Shown here one piece after another: positions 36,279 to 47,948 of a stretch of DNA of 64,000 nt. This stretch comes from Halomonas campaniensis (GTDB taxonomy: Bacteria; Pseudomonadota; Gammaproteobacteria; Pseudomonadales; Halomonadaceae): positions 774,213 to 838,212 of the forward strand of contig NZ_JPUA01000034.1 of NCBI RefSeq assembly GCF_002211105.1. Reading direction: 5' to 3'. Position 1 is the first letter of the stretch, and each line of letters starts with the position of its first letter. The position numbers and the translations under genes were made by a program. A model generated the notes under the pieces. That model did not search any database. It had not been told where the DNA came from and worked only from the letters and a program-made list of their open reading frames with translations.

Positions 36279-36910
36279 CAGGGTTTCCTGCGCTTTGTGG
36301 TGGGCCGTGCGCGCTGTTTTGTCTGCTGAGCGACTCGCTGGTTTAGGGCCGTTTTAGCAGGCTGGGGGGCGTGCAAGGTCTCTTTTCGCCATTCGCCAGG
36401 GGCTAGACCATCCAGCCGCCAGGGGCCAATGGCCACACGAATCAAACGCAGTGTTGGAAAGCCAACGTGGGCGGTCATGCGGCGCACTTGGCGGTTACGG
36501 CCTTCGCTGATGGTTAGCTCCAGCCAGCTAGTCGACGGATGGCGTTTGGGGTCGATGACGGGTTGGCGCGGCGCAATCGTCGGGGGGAGTATTCGGCGCG
36601 CCTTGGCTGGCTGCGTTGGGCCATCTTTCAGCGTCACCCCTTGACGCAGCGCTTTCAGCGCTGCGTCACTAATCTCACCTTCCACCTGAGCCCAGTAGGT
36701 TTTGGGCTGTTTGTAACGCGGGTGAGTGATACGGTGAATCAATTCGCCGTCATCGCTGAGCAGCAGCAGACCTTCCGAGTCGTAGTCAAGGCGTCCGGCG
36801 GCGTACACGCCCGGCACAGTAATGACATCGGCTAATGTGGCACGCGCCTGTTTGTCGGTAAACTGAGAGAGCATACGATAGGGTTTATGCAGTAAATATA
36901 AAGTACTCAT
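36278..36910 (-). CDS. rluE: 23S rRNA pseudouridine synthase RluE
   Basis: RsuA-family enzyme making pseudouridine 2457 of 23S rRNA in E. coli. The catalytic motif is AGRLDYDSEGLLLLSDDGEL; the later SEGRNRQVRRMTAHVGFPTL is the family's second motif. There is no N-terminal S4 domain, as usual for RluE. The C terminus is a basic tail rich in Arg/Lys. At 210 residues it is normal. It is divergent from icd, as in E. coli. Confidence 0.92.
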   Translation of the reverse strand: MSTLYLLHKPYRMLSQFTDKQARATLADVITVPGVYAAGRLDYDSEGLLLLSDDGELIHRITHPRYKQPKTYWAQVEGEISDAALKALRQGVTLKDGPTQPAKARRILPPTIAPRQPVIDPKRHPSTSWLELTISEGRNRQVRRMTAHVGFPTLRLIRVAIGPWRLDGLAPGEWRKETLHAPQPAKTALNQRVAQQTKQRARPTTKRRKP

Positions 36911-37154
36911 GATCTCTTTATGGGGTTGCCTAGATTTGTCGACAATCTCTCATGCGATTAAAATGCTGCGCTGGTATACTTTTCAAACATCGTTTCAACA
37001 GCTATCCCAGTAACCAGCTCAACAACCACCGATCAATAACTTAGAAAGCCAAATAAAACGGCCCCGCCTGCTTCGCGGCATGGTCCCTCGTTGAATGAGT
37101 CGCGTTGCTCAGGGTCTTTATAATCACAGCGATAGAAAAAGAGGTTAACGCAAA

Positions 37155-39392
37155 ATGTCTAAAACGCCGAAGATCATTTACACGCTCACCGACGAGGCGC
37201 CTGCGCTCGCAACATACTCTTTGCTTCCGATTATTGACGCCTTTACCGACGCTGCTGGCATCGAAGTGGAAACCCGGGATATCTCCCTGGCGGCTCGTGT
37301 CCTCGCTCTATTTCCTGATTATTTAACTGAAGAGCAACGTATTGAGGATCACTTGGCTGAATTGGGTGCCCTGGCCAAGGTTCCGGAAGCCAACATCATC
37401 AAACTGCCCAATATCAGTGCTTCCATGCCGCAGTTGCGGGCAGTTATCAAAGAACTGCAAGAGCAGGGTTACCCGCTGCCGGAATATCCTGACGAACCAA
37501 GCAACGACGAAGAGAAAGATATCAAAGCGCGCTACGACAAAGTCAAAGGTAGCGCGGTTAACCCAGTGTTGCGTGAAGGTAACTCTGACCGCCGTGCGCC
37601 GAAGGCCGTCAAAGAGTACGCGCGCAAGTATCCTCATTCGATGGGTGAGTGGAGTCAGGCCTCGCGTAGCCACGTTTCCCACATGCATAAGGGCGATTTC
37701 TACGACGGTGAGAAGTCGATAACGCTGGATCGTGCGCGCAATGTGAAGATGGAGCTGATCACCAAGAGTGGCCAGACCCAGGTGCTCAAATCGAATATCC
37801 CGCTACTCGAAGGCGAGATCATCGACAGTATGTTCATGAGCAAAAAAGCATTGCTCGAATTCTACGAGCAGGAAATAGAAGATGCTCGCAAGTCTGGCGT
37901 GATGTTCTCGTTGCACGTAAAAGCGACGATGATGAAGGTTTCACACCCGATTGTGTTTGGCCACTGTATCAAGATTTTTTACAAAGACGCCTTTGAGAAA
38001 CACGGCGAGTTATTCAAAGAGTTGGGTGTCGATGTCAACAATGGCATAGCCAATCTCTACGAAAAGATAGAGACGCTGTCAGAATCACAGCGTGATGAAA
38101 TCATCAGCGACTTGCACGCCTGCCATGAAAAGCGTCCAGAGTTGGCGATGGTGGATTCGGCTCGCGGTATCACCAACTTCCACTCGCCCAGCGATGTGAT
38201 TGTGGATGCTTCGATGCCGGCGATGATTCGTGCCGGGGGCAAGATGTACGGCGGTGACGGTCGTCTTAAGGACGTTAAGGCCGTTATGCCCGAGTCCACG
38301 TTCGCGCGTATTTATCAGGAAATGATCAATTTCTGTAAATGGCACGGTGCTTTTGATCCGGCGACGATGGGCACCGTACCCAACGTTGGTTTGATGGCGC
38401 AAAAAGCCGAAGAGTACGGCTCCCACGACAAGACCTTTGAAATTCCGGAAGATGGTGTTGCTAATATCACCGATCTGGACACGGGTGAGGTGCTGTTAAC
38501 GCAGAACGTGGAGCAGGGCGATATCTGGCGGATGTGCCAAGTCAAGGACGCGCCGATTCGCGATTGGGTCAAGTTGGCAGTAGAGCGCTGCCGTGATTCG
38601 GGTATGCCTACGGTGTTCTGGCTCGACCCATACCGCCCGCACGAGAACGAGTTGATCAAAAAGGTCAAAACGTACCTCAAGGATCACGACACTGATGGGC
38701 TCGAGATCCATATCATGTCCCAGGTTCGGGCAATGCGTTACACCCTGGAGCGTGTGATTCGTGGCCTCGATACTATCTCGGTGACGGGTAACATCCTGCG
38801 TGATTACCTGACGGATCTGTTCCCGATTCTTGAGCTGGGCACCAGTGCCAAGATGCTCTCTATCGTTCCTCTGATGGATGGCGGTGGCCTGTTTGAAACC
38901 GGTGCTGGTGGTTCCGCACCTAAGCACGTGCAGCAACTGCTGGAAGAGAATCACCTGCGCTGGGACAGCCTTGGCGAGTTCCTGGCACTGGTAGCCTCTT
39001 TGGAACACCTGGCTAAACGCTTTGGCAACGAGCGTGCTAAGCTGCTGGCGAAAGCGCTGGATGAAGCTAACGGCAAGTTCCTCGAAAGCAACAAGTCACC
39101 TTCACGTAAAGTGGGTGAGCTGGACAACCGAGGCAGTCATTTCTACCTGGCGCTATACTGGGCAGAAGCGTTGGCCGCGCAAGATCAAGACGCTGAACTG
39201 AAAACGCGCTTTGCCCGCCTTGTAGAAACGCTGAAAGCCAATGAAGCGACTATCATTGATGAGCTTAATAGCGTTCAAGGGCAGCCTGTAGATCTTAAAG
39301 GCTATTATCACCCGAACGGCGAATTGGCTAGCCAGGTCATGCGTCCGAGCAAAACGCTCAATGAAGCGCTTGCGATGGTGGCAAACGACTAA
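37155..39392 (+). CDS. icd: Isocitrate dehydrogenase (NADP), monomeric type
   Basis: TCA-cycle enzyme converting isocitrate to 2-oxoglutarate. Its 745 residues and sequence ([76 protein letters not shown]) identify the monomeric IDH-II class, unrelated in size to the 416-residue dimeric E. coli enzyme at the same chromosomal position. AAGAGG lies upstream of the ATG. It stands at the branch with AceA. Monocistronic with its own terminator. Confidence 0.96.
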   Translation: MSKTPKIIYTLTDEAPALATYSLLPIIDAFTDAAGIEVETRDISLAARVLALFPDYLTEEQRIEDHLAELGALAKVPEANIIKLPNISASMPQLRAVIKELQEQGYPLPEYPDEPSNDEEKDIKARYDKVKGSAVNPVLREGNSDRRAPKAVKEYARKYPHSMGEWSQASRSHVSHMHKGDFYDGEKSITLDRARNVKMELITKSGQTQVLKSNIPLLEGEIIDSMFMSKKALLEFYEQEIEDARKSGVMFSLHVKATMMKVSHPIVFGHCIKIFYKDAFEKHGELFKELGVDVNNGIANLYEKIETLSESQRDEIISDLHACHEKRPELAMVDSARGITNFHSPSDVIVDASMPAMIRAGGKMYGGDGRLKDVKAVMPESTFARIYQEMINFCKWHGAFDPATMGTVPNVGLMAQKAEEYGSHDKTFEIPEDGVANITDLDTGEVLLTQNVEQGDIWRMCQVKDAPIRDWVKLAVERCRDSGMPTVFWLDPYRPHENELIKKVKTYLKDHDTDGLEIHIMSQVRAMRYTLERVIRGLDTISVTGNILRDYLTDLFPILELGTSAKMLSIVPLMDGGGLFETGAGGSAPKHVQQLLEENHLRWDSLGEFLALVASLEHLAKRFGNERAKLLAKALDEANGKFLESNKSPSRKVGELDNRGSHFYLALYWAEALAAQDQDAELKTRFARLVETLKANEATIIDELNSVQGQPVDLKGYYHPNGELASQVMRPSKTLNEALAMVAND

Positions 39393-39464
39393 CGCTGGCA
39401 AGAAAGGCGTTTCACAAGCACTCTGCGCGGCCCTTGGGCGAGGCGTATGAAAACGCTGTGATAT

Positions 39465-39497
39465 CCCTCGCTCACCCTGGTGGGCGAGGGTTTTTTG
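39465..39497 (+). terminator. icd terminator
   Basis: Hairpin CCCTCGCTCACC / GGTGGGCGAGGG followed by TTTTTT, 70 bases after the icd stop. Confidence 0.9.
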
Positions 39498-39669
39498 TCT
39501 TATTGAATGTGTTAATTTTGTACTTTCCATGAACCCTTGCTGATCGGCAGCGTCTGAAGGTAGACAACATCCTTTAGATTTCCATCGGTCAGTGTTGAGA
39601 CAACCAACCGTGTTGCTTATGCCCAACCAAAATAGACCATGCTTGGCCCTGCGACCCGTATTTGCGGGG

Positions 39670-39993
39670 ATGACACGGCCAAATATGCCTGATGAAGATG
39701 GCGATATAGCGGTGCAGTCAGCAGAACCGGCGCTGGCACAACCCCCGCTTTATAAGGTAGTACTTCACAATGACGACTACACGCCTATGGAATTTGTCAT
39801 TGAAGTGCTGCAAGATTTTTTTAATATGGATAGTGAGACGGCCGTTCAGGTCATGCTCGCTGTACATACCCAAGGAAAGGGCTCTTGTGGCGTGTTTACG
39901 CGCGATATAGCTGAAACCAAAAGCTATCAGGTCAATGAATATGCCCGTGAGTGTGAGCACCCGTTGATAAGTGATATTGAGGCCGCCAATTAG
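39670..39993 (+). CDS. clpS: ATP-dependent Clp protease adaptor ClpS
   Basis: N-degron recognition adaptor that hands substrates with destabilising N termini to ClpAP. The core has [19 protein letters not shown], where the Asn-Asp pair and following Met line the N-degron pocket, then [20 protein letters not shown] and [11 protein letters not shown]. The start is uncertain: ATG 39670 gives 107 residues (E. coli 106) but has only a GC-rich preceding stretch; ATG 39619 and ATG 39685 are alternatives in the same frame. It precedes clpA by 140 bases. Confidence 0.92.
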   Translation: MTRPNMPDEDGDIAVQSAEPALAQPPLYKVVLHNDDYTPMEFVIEVLQDFFNMDSETAVQVMLAVHTQGKGSCGVFTRDIAETKSYQVNEYARECEHPLISDIEAAN

Positions 39994-40085
39994 AAACGTT
40001 GAGAAATAATTGGTGGTGAGGCTTGCAACCGTGCCATTTGTACCCGATGTTGAGAGTGCCGGTCGATTAAACTGATCCGACGCAA

Positions 40086-40111
40086 GCCCTAGGTGGTTAT
40101 ACGCCCTAGGT
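40086..40111 (+). repeat. Direct repeat in the clpA leader
   Basis: GCCCTAGGT occurs at 40086-40094 and 40103-40111, each containing the palindrome CCTAGG. It may be a regulator site or chance; there is no further support. Confidence 0.35.
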
Positions 40112-40132
40112 AGTAGCGAAAAGGGGACTGCC

Positions 40133-42409
40133 ATGCTGAGCAAAGAACTTGAAATGACCCTGAACACGGCCTTCACCGTGGCGCGTTCAAAGCGCCATGA
40201 GTTTATGACCGTTGAGCACCTGCTGCTAGCGTTGCTAGATAATGCCTCAGCGGTAGACGTACTGAAGGCCTGCGGGGCGAACCTCGACAAGCTGCGGTCC
40301 GATCTGCAGGATTTTATTAACTCGACTACGCCACTGATCCCAGAAGGCCAGGGTGATCGCGAGACCCAGCCGACGCTCGGTTTTCAGCGTGTTTTACAGC
40401 GGGCGGTCTTCCACGTTCAGTCTTCTGGCAAAAGCGAAGTGTCTGGCGCCAATGTGCTGGTGGCGATTTTCTCCGAACAAGAGAGCCAGGCGGTTTACTT
40501 CCTTAAGCAACAGAGTGTTGCACGGGTAGATGCGGTCAATTATATCGCCCACGGCATCTCCAAAGTGGCTGGTCACGGGCCTTCTCCCGCCCCCTCTTCA
40601 TCAGAGAGTGAAGACGCGGAAGAGGGCGGCAATGAGGGCGCTGCGCACCCGCTCACCGGCTACGCTACCAACCTGAATGAACAGGCGCGACTGGGTAAAA
40701 TTGATCCGCTGATTGGCCGTGACCACGAGCTTGAGCGCGTGGTGCAAATCCTGGCCCGGCGGCGCAAGAATAATCCGCTGCTGGTCGGTGAAGCGGGCGT
40801 GGGTAAAACCGCAGTGGCCGAAGGCTTGGCCAAGCGTATCGTTGAAGAAGACGTGCCAGACGTGATTGCCGATGCGGTGGTCTACTCGCTGGACATGGGT
40901 GCGTTACTAGCCGGCACCAAGTACCGCGGCGATTTTGAAAAGCGTCTCAAGAGTCTGCTGAGCGAGCTACGCAAACAGCCTAATGCTGTGCTGTTCATCG
41001 ATGAGATCCATACGGTGATTGGCGCAGGCGCTGCCTCTGGTGGTGTGATGGATGCGTCTAACCTGCTCAAACCCCTGCTCTCTTCGGGCGAGCTGCGCTG
41101 CATTGGCTCAACCACCTTCCAAGAGTTCCGAGGCATCTTTGAGAAAGATCGCGCCCTGGCGCGGCGCTTCCAGAAAGTGGATGTGATGGCGCCGTCGGTT
41201 GACGACACTATCAAGATTCTCAAAGGGTTGCGTTCACGCTTTGAAGAGCACCACGAACTGAAGTATACCGATGGTGCGCTTGAGAGCGCGGCACGTTTGG
41301 CGGATCGTTACATCAACGACCGCTTCCTGCCCGACAAAGCGATTGATGTGATTGACGAGGCGGGGGCTCACCAGCGACTGTTGCCACCCGAAGTTCGCGC
41401 CAAGACCATCGATGTCGAGCAAGTGGAAGCCGTAGTGGCATCGATTGCGCGTATTCCGCCGAAGAGTGTATCGAGCTCTGACCGCAAGCTGCTTGAGAAG
41501 CTTGATCGTGACCTGAAAATGCTGGTGTTCGGCCAGGATGAGGCAATCGATAGCCTCTCCGCGGCTATTAAACTCTCCCGGGCCGGGCTTAAATCCCCCG
41601 ATAAGCCCGTGGGTAGCTTCCTGTTTGCAGGGCCTACCGGTGTGGGTAAGACGGAAGTGGCCAAACAGCTTGCGCATATCATGGGCATCGAGCTGGTGCG
41701 CTTTGATATGTCCGAGTATATGGAGCGTCACACCGTATCGCGCCTGATTGGTGCGCCTCCGGGCTACGTCGGTTACGATCAGGGTGGCCTGCTGACCGAA
41801 GCGGTGACCAAGCAGCCGCACTGCGTACTGCTATTGGATGAGATTGAGAAAGCCCACCCGGAAGTCTTTAACCTGCTGCTGCAGGTCATGGATCACGGTC
41901 GTTTAACGGATAATAATGGCCGCGAAGCGGACTTCCGCCACGTTATTCTGATTATGACCTCTAACGCCGGGGCTGAGCAGGCTTCGCGCCGCTCCATTGG
42001 CTTCCAGCATCAAGACCACTCCACCGATGCCATGGAAGTGATCCGCCGCACCTTCTCGCCGGAATTCCGCAACCGTCTGGATGGCATCATTCAGTTCCAT
42101 GCGCTACCGGTCTCGGTGGTACGCAATGTCGTCGACAAGTTCTTGATCGAACTGCAGGCGCAGTTGGATGAGAAGCGTGTTCAGCTGGATGTGGACGATA
42201 TGGCGCGGGATTGGCTGGCCGATAAAGGCTATGATCCTGATATGGGCGCACGGCCAATGGCACGCCTCATTCAAGAGAAACTGAAGAAGCCACTAGCCGA
42301 GATGATTCTGTTTGGCGAGTTGGCAGACCAGGGCGGCATTGTTCATGTCAGCCTGGAAGAGGGCGAGTTGCACCTTTCCACTGAGACTGAAATGGCAGAT
42401 GCGCCCTGA
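40133..42409 (+). CDS. clpA: ATP-dependent Clp protease ATP-binding subunit ClpA
   Basis: Hexameric unfoldase that feeds proteins to ClpP. The N domain (1-145) binds ClpS; an acidic Ser-rich linker follows ([15 protein letters not shown]). AAA module 1 has Walker [11 protein letters not shown] and Walker [10 protein letters not shown]. Module 2 has [24 protein letters not shown] and the ClpP-docking IGF loop ([10 protein letters not shown]). At 758 residues it is the same length as E. coli ClpA. AAAAGGGG precedes the ATG. Confidence 0.97.
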   Translation: MLSKELEMTLNTAFTVARSKRHEFMTVEHLLLALLDNASAVDVLKACGANLDKLRSDLQDFINSTTPLIPEGQGDRETQPTLGFQRVLQRAVFHVQSSGKSEVSGANVLVAIFSEQESQAVYFLKQQSVARVDAVNYIAHGISKVAGHGPSPAPSSSESEDAEEGGNEGAAHPLTGYATNLNEQARLGKIDPLIGRDHELERVVQILARRRKNNPLLVGEAGVGKTAVAEGLAKRIVEEDVPDVIADAVVYSLDMGALLAGTKYRGDFEKRLKSLLSELRKQPNAVLFIDEIHTVIGAGAASGGVMDASNLLKPLLSSGELRCIGSTTFQEFRGIFEKDRALARRFQKVDVMAPSVDDTIKILKGLRSRFEEHHELKYTDGALESAARLADRYINDRFLPDKAIDVIDEAGAHQRLLPPEVRAKTIDVEQVEAVVASIARIPPKSVSSSDRKLLEKLDRDLKMLVFGQDEAIDSLSAAIKLSRAGLKSPDKPVGSFLFAGPTGVGKTEVAKQLAHIMGIELVRFDMSEYMERHTVSRLIGAPPGYVGYDQGGLLTEAVTKQPHCVLLLDEIEKAHPEVFNLLLQVMDHGRLTDNNGREADFRHVILIMTSNAGAEQASRRSIGFQHQDHSTDAMEVIRRTFSPEFRNRLDGIIQFHALPVSVVRNVVDKFLIELQAQLDEKRVQLDVDDMARDWLADKGYDPDMGARPMARLIQEKLKKPLAEMILFGELADQGGIVHVSLEEGELHLSTETEMADAP

Positions 42410-42454
42410 AAAGGGCGCTAAGCCGCATTGACGCCAATGATCTAATTACATAAA

Positions 42455-42490
42455 AACGCAGCGCCCTGTCCTTGACGGGGCGTTGTCGTT
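42455..42490. terminator. Terminator between clpA and infA
   Basis: An imperfect stem, AACGCAGCGCCC against GGGGCGTTGTCGTT, is followed on the minus strand by TTTTTATG, which serves infA well. On the plus strand it may also stop clpA transcripts. Confidence 0.65.
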
Positions 42491-42521
42491 CTTAGTCAGC
42501 CGTCATCAACCCGCTGAGGGC

Positions 42522-42740
42522 TTAGCGCGAACGGTATACGATGCGGCCTTTGGACAGGTCGTAAGGTGTTAGCTCTACTTTTACCTTGTCGCCGGTCAGA
42601 ATGCGGATATAGTTTTTGCGCATTTTGCCAGAGATGTGAGCGGTAACGACGTGACCGTTTTCCAGCTCAACCCGAAACATGGTGTTCGGAAGGGTATCGA
42701 CGATAACGCCTTCCATTTCAATATGATCTTCGCGTGCCAT
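42522..42740 (-). CDS. infA: Translation initiation factor IF-1
   Basis: A 72-residue S1-like OB-fold protein that binds the ribosomal A site during initiation. The sequence is nearly invariant with other gammaproteobacteria: [39 protein letters not shown], ending [14 protein letters not shown] precedes the ATG. It lies downstream of bpt on the same strand, as in Pseudomonas and relatives. Confidence 0.98.
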   Translation of the reverse strand: MAREDHIEMEGVIVDTLPNTMFRVELENGHVVTAHISGKMRKNYIRILTGDKVKVELTPYDLSKGRIVYRSR

Positions 42741-42871
42741 ATAGGCATGTCCTCACTTATGAGTTAGTGATGTAATAACCGGTCAATATTTGAGTGCCGC
42801 TAGGTGGGCGCTCAAGAAACAGCGCTGTATTGTGCCGTAAGCCCGCCGTCAAGGCAAAAAAGCTCGTGGGT

Positions 42872-43606
42872 TTAGCGAATTAACGGCCGCCAGTGGCGCC
42901 CATCGAGGATTTCCAACGGCGCAAAAGCCTGCTTGTAGCGCATCTTACGGCACTCTTCGATCCAATACCCTAAATAAAGGTGCGGCAGCGCTTTTTCCCG
43001 GCTGAGTTCAATAAGCTGTAGAATAGCAAAAGTGCCTAGTGAACGTTTATCCAGTGCCTCGCTAACGGCAAAAAAGGTATAGATTGCCGAGAGTCCATGC
43101 TCCAACTGGTCAAAGGCAGCGACACCAACCAGTTCGTCGTCGAGATACATCTCCATCAGATGGGCATAAGGCTCATCTAGGGTGAGAAAGGTGCGGTACT
43201 GCTCGCGACTGGGGGGGTACATATCGCCGTCGGCATGGCGCTGGCGAATATAGTTAGCGTAAAGCGAGTAGTGACTGGATGCAAAGTGAGCAGGCACAAC
43301 ACGTACGCGGATGTCGGCATTGCGGCGCCAGATTTTACGCTGAGTGCGGTTAGCCGCAAACTGTTCAACCGGAATGCGCACCGAACGGCAGGCGTTGCAG
43401 CCCTCACAGTGAGGGCGGTAAAGGTGTCGCCCACTGCGACGAAACCCTAACAAGGCCAGCGAGTCATAGACACCCGGGACGGGCGACTCCTGAGGGTCGA
43501 GAAACAGCGTTGTCGCTTCCCTGCCGGGTAAATAGCTACAGGCATGCGGCACGGTAAGGAAGAAACGTAGATCCCGTACCGGCCGACGCGGAGTGTTACT
43601 ACTCAC
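42872..43606 (-). CDS. bpt: Aspartate/glutamate leucyltransferase Bpt
   Basis: N-end-rule enzyme (formerly annotated as arginyl-tRNA-protein transferase) that adds Leu to proteins beginning with Asp or Glu, making them ClpS substrates. The GTG start at 43606 has a perfect AGGAGG six bases upstream, so the in-frame ATG at 43654 is rejected; this gives 244 residues. Key features are HACSYLPGREATTLFLDP, the cysteine motif HCEGCNACRSVRIPV, YLDDELVGVAAFDQLEHGLS and YLGYWIEECRKMRYK. Confidence 0.94.
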   Translation of the reverse strand: MSSNTPRRPVRDLRFFLTVPHACSYLPGREATTLFLDPQESPVPGVYDSLALLGFRRSGRHLYRPHCEGCNACRSVRIPVEQFAANRTQRKIWRRNADIRVRVVPAHFASSHYSLYANYIRQRHADGDMYPPSREQYRTFLTLDEPYAHLMEMYLDDELVGVAAFDQLEHGLSAIYTFFAVSEALDKRSLGTFAILQLIELSREKALPHLYLGYWIEECRKMRYKQAFAPLEILDGRHWRPLIR

Positions 43607-43666
43607 GGCCTGCCTCCTATGTAAAAAATGGTTGGAACAGAATAAGTTCGTCACTATGGTTCATTA

Positions 43667-44413
43667 CTACGCATTACCCTCGGTGGCAATCGCCTTAAGC
43701 CAGAGTGATGCAGGAACAGTGGGTGTTTCAGTGGATGACGCGCTAAACGTAAATGCCTTATCGGGTAACCAGTTTTTAAGATAGTTGATGAATGCTTCGC
43801 GGGCGACTGTAATAGCGCCCAGGCTCGCTAGATGGGGTGTATGCATTTGGCAGTCGATGAGTTTGCCGCCATTCTCACGCATTGCGCTGGCGAGGTGGGC
43901 CAGGGCCACCTTTGAGGCATCCGGGGCGCGGGAGAACATTGACTCACCAAAAAATACCGGCCCCATGGCGACGCCGTAAAGGCCACCCACTAATTGCCCG
44001 TGTTGATGGACTTCAATGCTATGGGCAATGCCCAGGTCGTGCAGCAGGCAGTAGGCATCGCGCATTTCGTCGGTGATCCAGGTGCCATTGTCTTCACCAC
44101 GCGGAGCGGCGCAGGCCTGTATCACCTGGTCGAAGTGTTGATCCAGGGTGATATGAAAGCCACCATGGCGTAATCGTTTGGTGAGGCTACGGCGCTGCTT
44201 AAATTGCTCAGGTAGGAGTATCATGCGCGGATCTGGGCTCCACCACAGAATGGGGTCGTCGTCGCTGAACCAGGGGAATATGCCCTGCCGGTAGGCTTCG
44301 ACCAGCCAAACGGGGGAGAGCTCTCCACCCGCGGCCAGCAGGCCATTGGGGGAGTCCAGTGCCGCCTGAGTAGGTGGAAAGTTAGGATGTGGCGAGGAAA
44401 GCCAAGGTAGCAT
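43667..44413 (-). CDS. aat: Leucyl/phenylalanyl-tRNA-protein transferase Aat
   Basis: Transfers Leu or Phe from tRNA to proteins starting with Arg or Lys, marking them for ClpS/ClpAP. The motifs GLLAAGGELSPVWLVEAYRQ, GIFPWFSDDDPILWWSPDPR and GLYGVAMGPVFFGESMFSR are diagnostic. AGGAG lies seven bases before the ATG. It is upstream of bpt and infA in one transcription direction. Length 248 is typical. Confidence 0.95.
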   Translation of the reverse strand: MLPWLSSPHPNFPPTQAALDSPNGLLAAGGELSPVWLVEAYRQGIFPWFSDDDPILWWSPDPRMILLPEQFKQRRSLTKRLRHGGFHITLDQHFDQVIQACAAPRGEDNGTWITDEMRDAYCLLHDLGIAHSIEVHQHGQLVGGLYGVAMGPVFFGESMFSRAPDASKVALAHLASAMRENGGKLIDCQMHTPHLASLGAITVAREAFINYLKNWLPDKAFTFSASSTETPTVPASLWLKAIATEGNA

Positions 44414-44544
44414 TACTTGCTCCTGTTACGACGTTCTTGTACTGAGCGCTTTACAATAGCCTCTGTGACGGCGGAAGGATGCTCGGTATCATGCAAACTC
44501 GCAAGTGGATTAAAGACGCCATTGAGGTGTAAAGGGAGAGTCGC

Positions 44545-47500
44545 TTGAAAGTGAATAAAGCAGTCAACAAGCGAACGCAGCGTAGCGCGCGTCAAACACC
44601 ATCATCGGCTTCATCTGCGCGCGTTAGCGCCGCAAAGGATAAGGCTCGTCGTTTTGGCCTGCGCTTACAAGGCTCCGTGCGCGAAGGCGTCGTGGTGATT
44701 CTGCTGGCGCTGTGTGTTTTCTTATTATTAGCATTGTTTAGTTACCAACCTGCTGATCCCGGCTGGTCGTATCAGGGCCCTGAGACAGAAGTAGGTAACT
44801 GGATGGGGCAAGTGGGCGCCTGGCTGGCCGATGTCCTCTATTCTCTATTGGGCGCCAGTGCTTTGTGGTGGCCGGGTATGTTCGGCTTTGCCGCCTGGTG
44901 GCTGATTCGCTCACGCCAGGTGCGTTTTGAGCTCGACCCGGTGGCCATAGCGGTACACGCGGGCGGCTTGGTGCTGCTTATTTTCGGTACCACCATGCTG
45001 GGAGCGCTGCACTTCTATCACCCAGACAGTATTCTCCCTTATGCCTCCGGCGGTATTTTGGGCGAAGGCCTGGTCGGGGCATTAAGGCCCCTGGTGGGTA
45101 GTGGTGGCGTTGGCTTGATTGCTGCGGCGCTCATTTTAAGCGGCTTTCCTCTGTTTAGTGGTATGTCATGGCTGCAGGTGGCCGATGAGCTCGGCAAGCG
45201 TCTATGTCGCCTGGGCAGCTGGTTGTCGGCACGTCGGCAAACACGCCGTATGCGCGCCGCTCAGCGTGCGGCTGCTAAAGCCGCTAAGAAGTCTACGCCC
45301 AAGCCCCACGTCCCTGAACCTGACACTACGGCGCCAGTAGCGCCTGAGGCTGCACCTGCTGAGACGCAGCCTGCGGCAGAGCCGGTAGGTAAAAGCCCCA
45401 GTGGTCGCGAACGCCGTGAGCCAGGCTTCTCTGTGCCACTTTCCAGCAGTGAGGCGAGCAGCGCTTCAGACACGACGCCTTCAAATAGCCGCGAGACAAC
45501 GGATACCTCGATTCCCTGGGAAGCCGCGGCGTTTTCGAGCAATAAGCACGTGCCTGCTAAAACCCCCGCGCCTATCTCATCGACACCTACTGCGGAGCCG
45601 ACGGTTACAGCCCCGCCATTGACGCCAGCGGCAAAAACCACAGAAGAGAAGGACGCTGCGGCACCGCCCGCGCCGCGGGAAAACGCTTTTGTCCAGGCTG
45701 AGATAACGTCGAAAGCGCCCGAGGTGCAAACACCTGCGTCGGATGATGAGCCTCAGGAAGCCGAAACTTCCTTCCCGCTGCGCGCGACTCGGGAGGAGAC
45801 GTCCCCGGCACCTGCCACGAGTAACTTCTTTGTCCGCGACGAGCCGCTCGCCGAGAAAGAGCCTGTTCACGCCGCGCCCGATGAACGTCGCAGTGAGCCA
45901 TCACTCACCGCTGACCCCAGCAGCCAAGCTGAACCACGTGTCGGTGAGCCACATATCGGTGAAGCTGAGGCCGCCTGGAGCCCAGAGCGCGTCACCGCGC
46001 CTGAGCCTTTGCGTAAACCTGAACGTGTCGCCGAGGTGGTTCCTGAGCCCGTTTGGGACGATGAAGAAATGGACGATGAGCTGTATGCGCAGGAGCGTGA
46101 TAGCGAAGCGCGCTCAATTTCACCCATGCCACCCCCAGCAGCGCGCCAGGAACCCAGCTTCACGCCCGAAGAGAGCGCCCCAGAAGCCGATGAAGGCCCC
46201 GCGTTATGGACCGTGGAGCATTTGCAGAGCCAGCGGCCAGCCTTTGAAACGCTTGATGAGCCCGAAGGCGAGGTGCCAAGCCTGCAGTTGCTGACACCCG
46301 CAGAGCCGCATCAGCCCAACTATAGTGACGAACAGTTAGCGGATATGGCTGAGCTGCTTGAAGTGCGACTGCGCGAATACGGCGTCAAAGCGGAAGTGGT
46401 GGATACCTGGCCTGGGCCGGTAATCACCCGCTTTGAGATTAAGCCCGCTGCGGGCGTCAAGGTCTCTAAAATCAGCAACCTTGCCAAAGACCTGGCGCGC
46501 TCACTGATGGTGAAGAGCGTGCGGGTGGTCGAGGTGATTCCTGGGCGCCCTACGGTGGGGATTGAAATTCCCAACCCCAATCGCGCCATGATCCGCCTGC
46601 GCGAAGTCATCGACTCCGATCGTTACCAGCAGGAGACGTCACCGCTGACCATGGCGTTAGGCCAAGATATTGGCGGCAGCCCGGTGGTCGCCAACCTGGG
46701 TAAAATGCCGCACTTGTTAGTGGCCGGTACCACCGGATCGGGTAAGTCGGTGGGCGTTAACGCCATGCTGATCTCGATGCTGCTCAAAGCCAAACCCAGC
46801 GAGTTAAAGCTGATCATGGTCGACCCGAAAATGTTGGAGCTTTCGGTGTATGACGGCATTCCTCATCTGCTGGCACCCGTAGTTACCGATATGAAAGAGG
46901 CGGCCAACAGCCTGCGCTGGTGTGTGGCCGAGATGGAACGCCGCTACAAGCTAATGGCAGCCATGGGGGTGCGTAACATCGCTGGCTTCAATGGCCGCTT
47001 GGATGAAGCGGAGCGCGCTGGTGCTCAAGTGGCAGACCCGCTCTGGGAGCCGCAGCCCTGGGAAGTGCACCAGCCCCATCCCGTGTTGGAGAAACTGCCC
47101 TACATCGTCGTGGTGATCGACGAGTTTGCCGATATGTTTATGATCGTCGGCAAAAAGGTCGAAGAGCTGATTGCGCGCTTGGCACAAAAGGCCCGTGCCG
47201 CGGGTATCCATTTGATTTTGGCGACTCAGCGCCCCTCGGTGGACGTGGTGACGGGCTTGATCAAAGCCAACATTCCATCAAGGATGGCGTTTCAGGTCTC
47301 ATCCAGAATTGATTCGCGCACCATTCTTGACCAGGGCGGTGCTGAGAGCCTGCTGGGCCATGGCGATATGCTCTATCTGCCCGCGGGCTCAGGGCCGCCT
47401 AACCGCATCCACGGTGCCTTCGTGGACGATGACGAAGTGCACCGGGTGGTCGATGACTGGAAGCGCCGTGGTTCTCCCGAGTATATCGAGGAGATTCTCT

Positions 47501-47769
47501 CTGGTGGTGTCTCTGCCGATGCCTTAACCGGCCTTGAGGCTGAAGGCGTGGATGGCGACGATGCGGAGCAGGACGCACTCTACGATGAGGCCGTTCAGTT
47601 CGTCACTGAAACGCGCAAAGCCTCGATTTCCGCCGTGCAGCGGCGCTTTAAAATTGGCTATAACCGGGCTGCTCGCCTGGTTGAGGCCATGGAGGGCGCC
47701 GGTGTAGTGACCTCTATGGGCTCAAACGGTGCCCGTGAAGTGCTTGCGCCGCCCCCGGTGGGGCACTAA
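44545..47769 (+). CDS. ftsK: DNA translocase FtsK
   Basis: Septal DNA pump that clears chromosome termini and activates dif recombination. The start is TTG, with AAAGGGAGAG four to ten bases upstream. Four N-terminal membrane spans (about residues 45-205) are followed by a roughly 390-residue Pro/Ala/Glu-rich linker, the alpha/beta RecA-like motor (Walker [15 protein letters not shown], Walker [13 protein letters not shown]) and the C-terminal gamma winged helix ([20 protein letters not shown]) that reads KOPS orientation sites. Total 1074 residues, shorter than E. coli (1329) because of the linker. Confidence 0.96.
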   Translation: MKVNKAVNKRTQRSARQTPSSASSARVSAAKDKARRFGLRLQGSVREGVVVILLALCVFLLLALFSYQPADPGWSYQGPETEVGNWMGQVGAWLADVLYSLLGASALWWPGMFGFAAWWLIRSRQVRFELDPVAIAVHAGGLVLLIFGTTMLGALHFYHPDSILPYASGGILGEGLVGALRPLVGSGGVGLIAAALILSGFPLFSGMSWLQVADELGKRLCRLGSWLSARRQTRRMRAAQRAAAKAAKKSTPKPHVPEPDTTAPVAPEAAPAETQPAAEPVGKSPSGRERREPGFSVPLSSSEASSASDTTPSNSRETTDTSIPWEAAAFSSNKHVPAKTPAPISSTPTAEPTVTAPPLTPAAKTTEEKDAAAPPAPRENAFVQAEITSKAPEVQTPASDDEPQEAETSFPLRATREETSPAPATSNFFVRDEPLAEKEPVHAAPDERRSEPSLTADPSSQAEPRVGEPHIGEAEAAWSPERVTAPEPLRKPERVAEVVPEPVWDDEEMDDELYAQERDSEARSISPMPPPAARQEPSFTPEESAPEADEGPALWTVEHLQSQRPAFETLDEPEGEVPSLQLLTPAEPHQPNYSDEQLADMAELLEVRLREYGVKAEVVDTWPGPVITRFEIKPAAGVKVSKISNLAKDLARSLMVKSVRVVEVIPGRPTVGIEIPNPNRAMIRLREVIDSDRYQQETSPLTMALGQDIGGSPVVANLGKMPHLLVAGTTGSGKSVGVNAMLISMLLKAKPSELKLIMVDPKMLELSVYDGIPHLLAPVVTDMKEAANSLRWCVAEMERRYKLMAAMGVRNIAGFNGRLDEAERAGAQVADPLWEPQPWEVHQPHPVLEKLPYIVVVIDEFADMFMIVGKKVEELIARLAQKARAAGIHLILATQRPSVDVVTGLIKANIPSRMAFQVSSRIDSRTILDQGGAESLLGHGDMLYLPAGSGPPNRIHGAFVDDDEVHRVVDDWKRRGSPEYIEEILSGGVSADALTGLEAEGVDGDDAEQDALYDEAVQFVTETRKASISAVQRRFKIGYNRAARLVEAMEGAGVVTSMGSNGAREVLAPPPVGH

Positions 47770-47802
47770 CCGCGCACAATTATGCAATAAGCGTGGAAGT
47801 AG

Positions 47803-47831
47803 CGCCGCAGGTGAAACCCTGCGGCGTTTTT
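47803..47831 (+). terminator. ftsK terminator
   Basis: Stem CGCCGCAGG / CCTGCGGCG with loop TGAAAC, followed by TTTTT. lolA therefore probably has its own promoter as well. Confidence 0.85.
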
Positions 47832-47878
47832 CGCGTCTTAACGACACATGGACGGTTAAGCCGACCTCACTGCCTAAT

Positions 47879-47917
47879 GTTTGAGCAATAGTTTTGAGCA
47901 GCAGTTTTGAACAACAG
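47879..47917 (+). repeat. 13-bp imperfect tandem repeat upstream of lolA
   Basis: Three adjacent copies of a unit like GTTTTGAGCAGCA (variants TGTTTGAGCAATA, GTTTTGAGCAGCA, GTTTTGAACAACA), with a further weaker copy, lie 30 bases before lolA. No protein is encoded. Confidence 0.6.
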
Positions 47918-47948
47918 TTATTTGGCAACGGTTGCCTAGGGAGATCAT

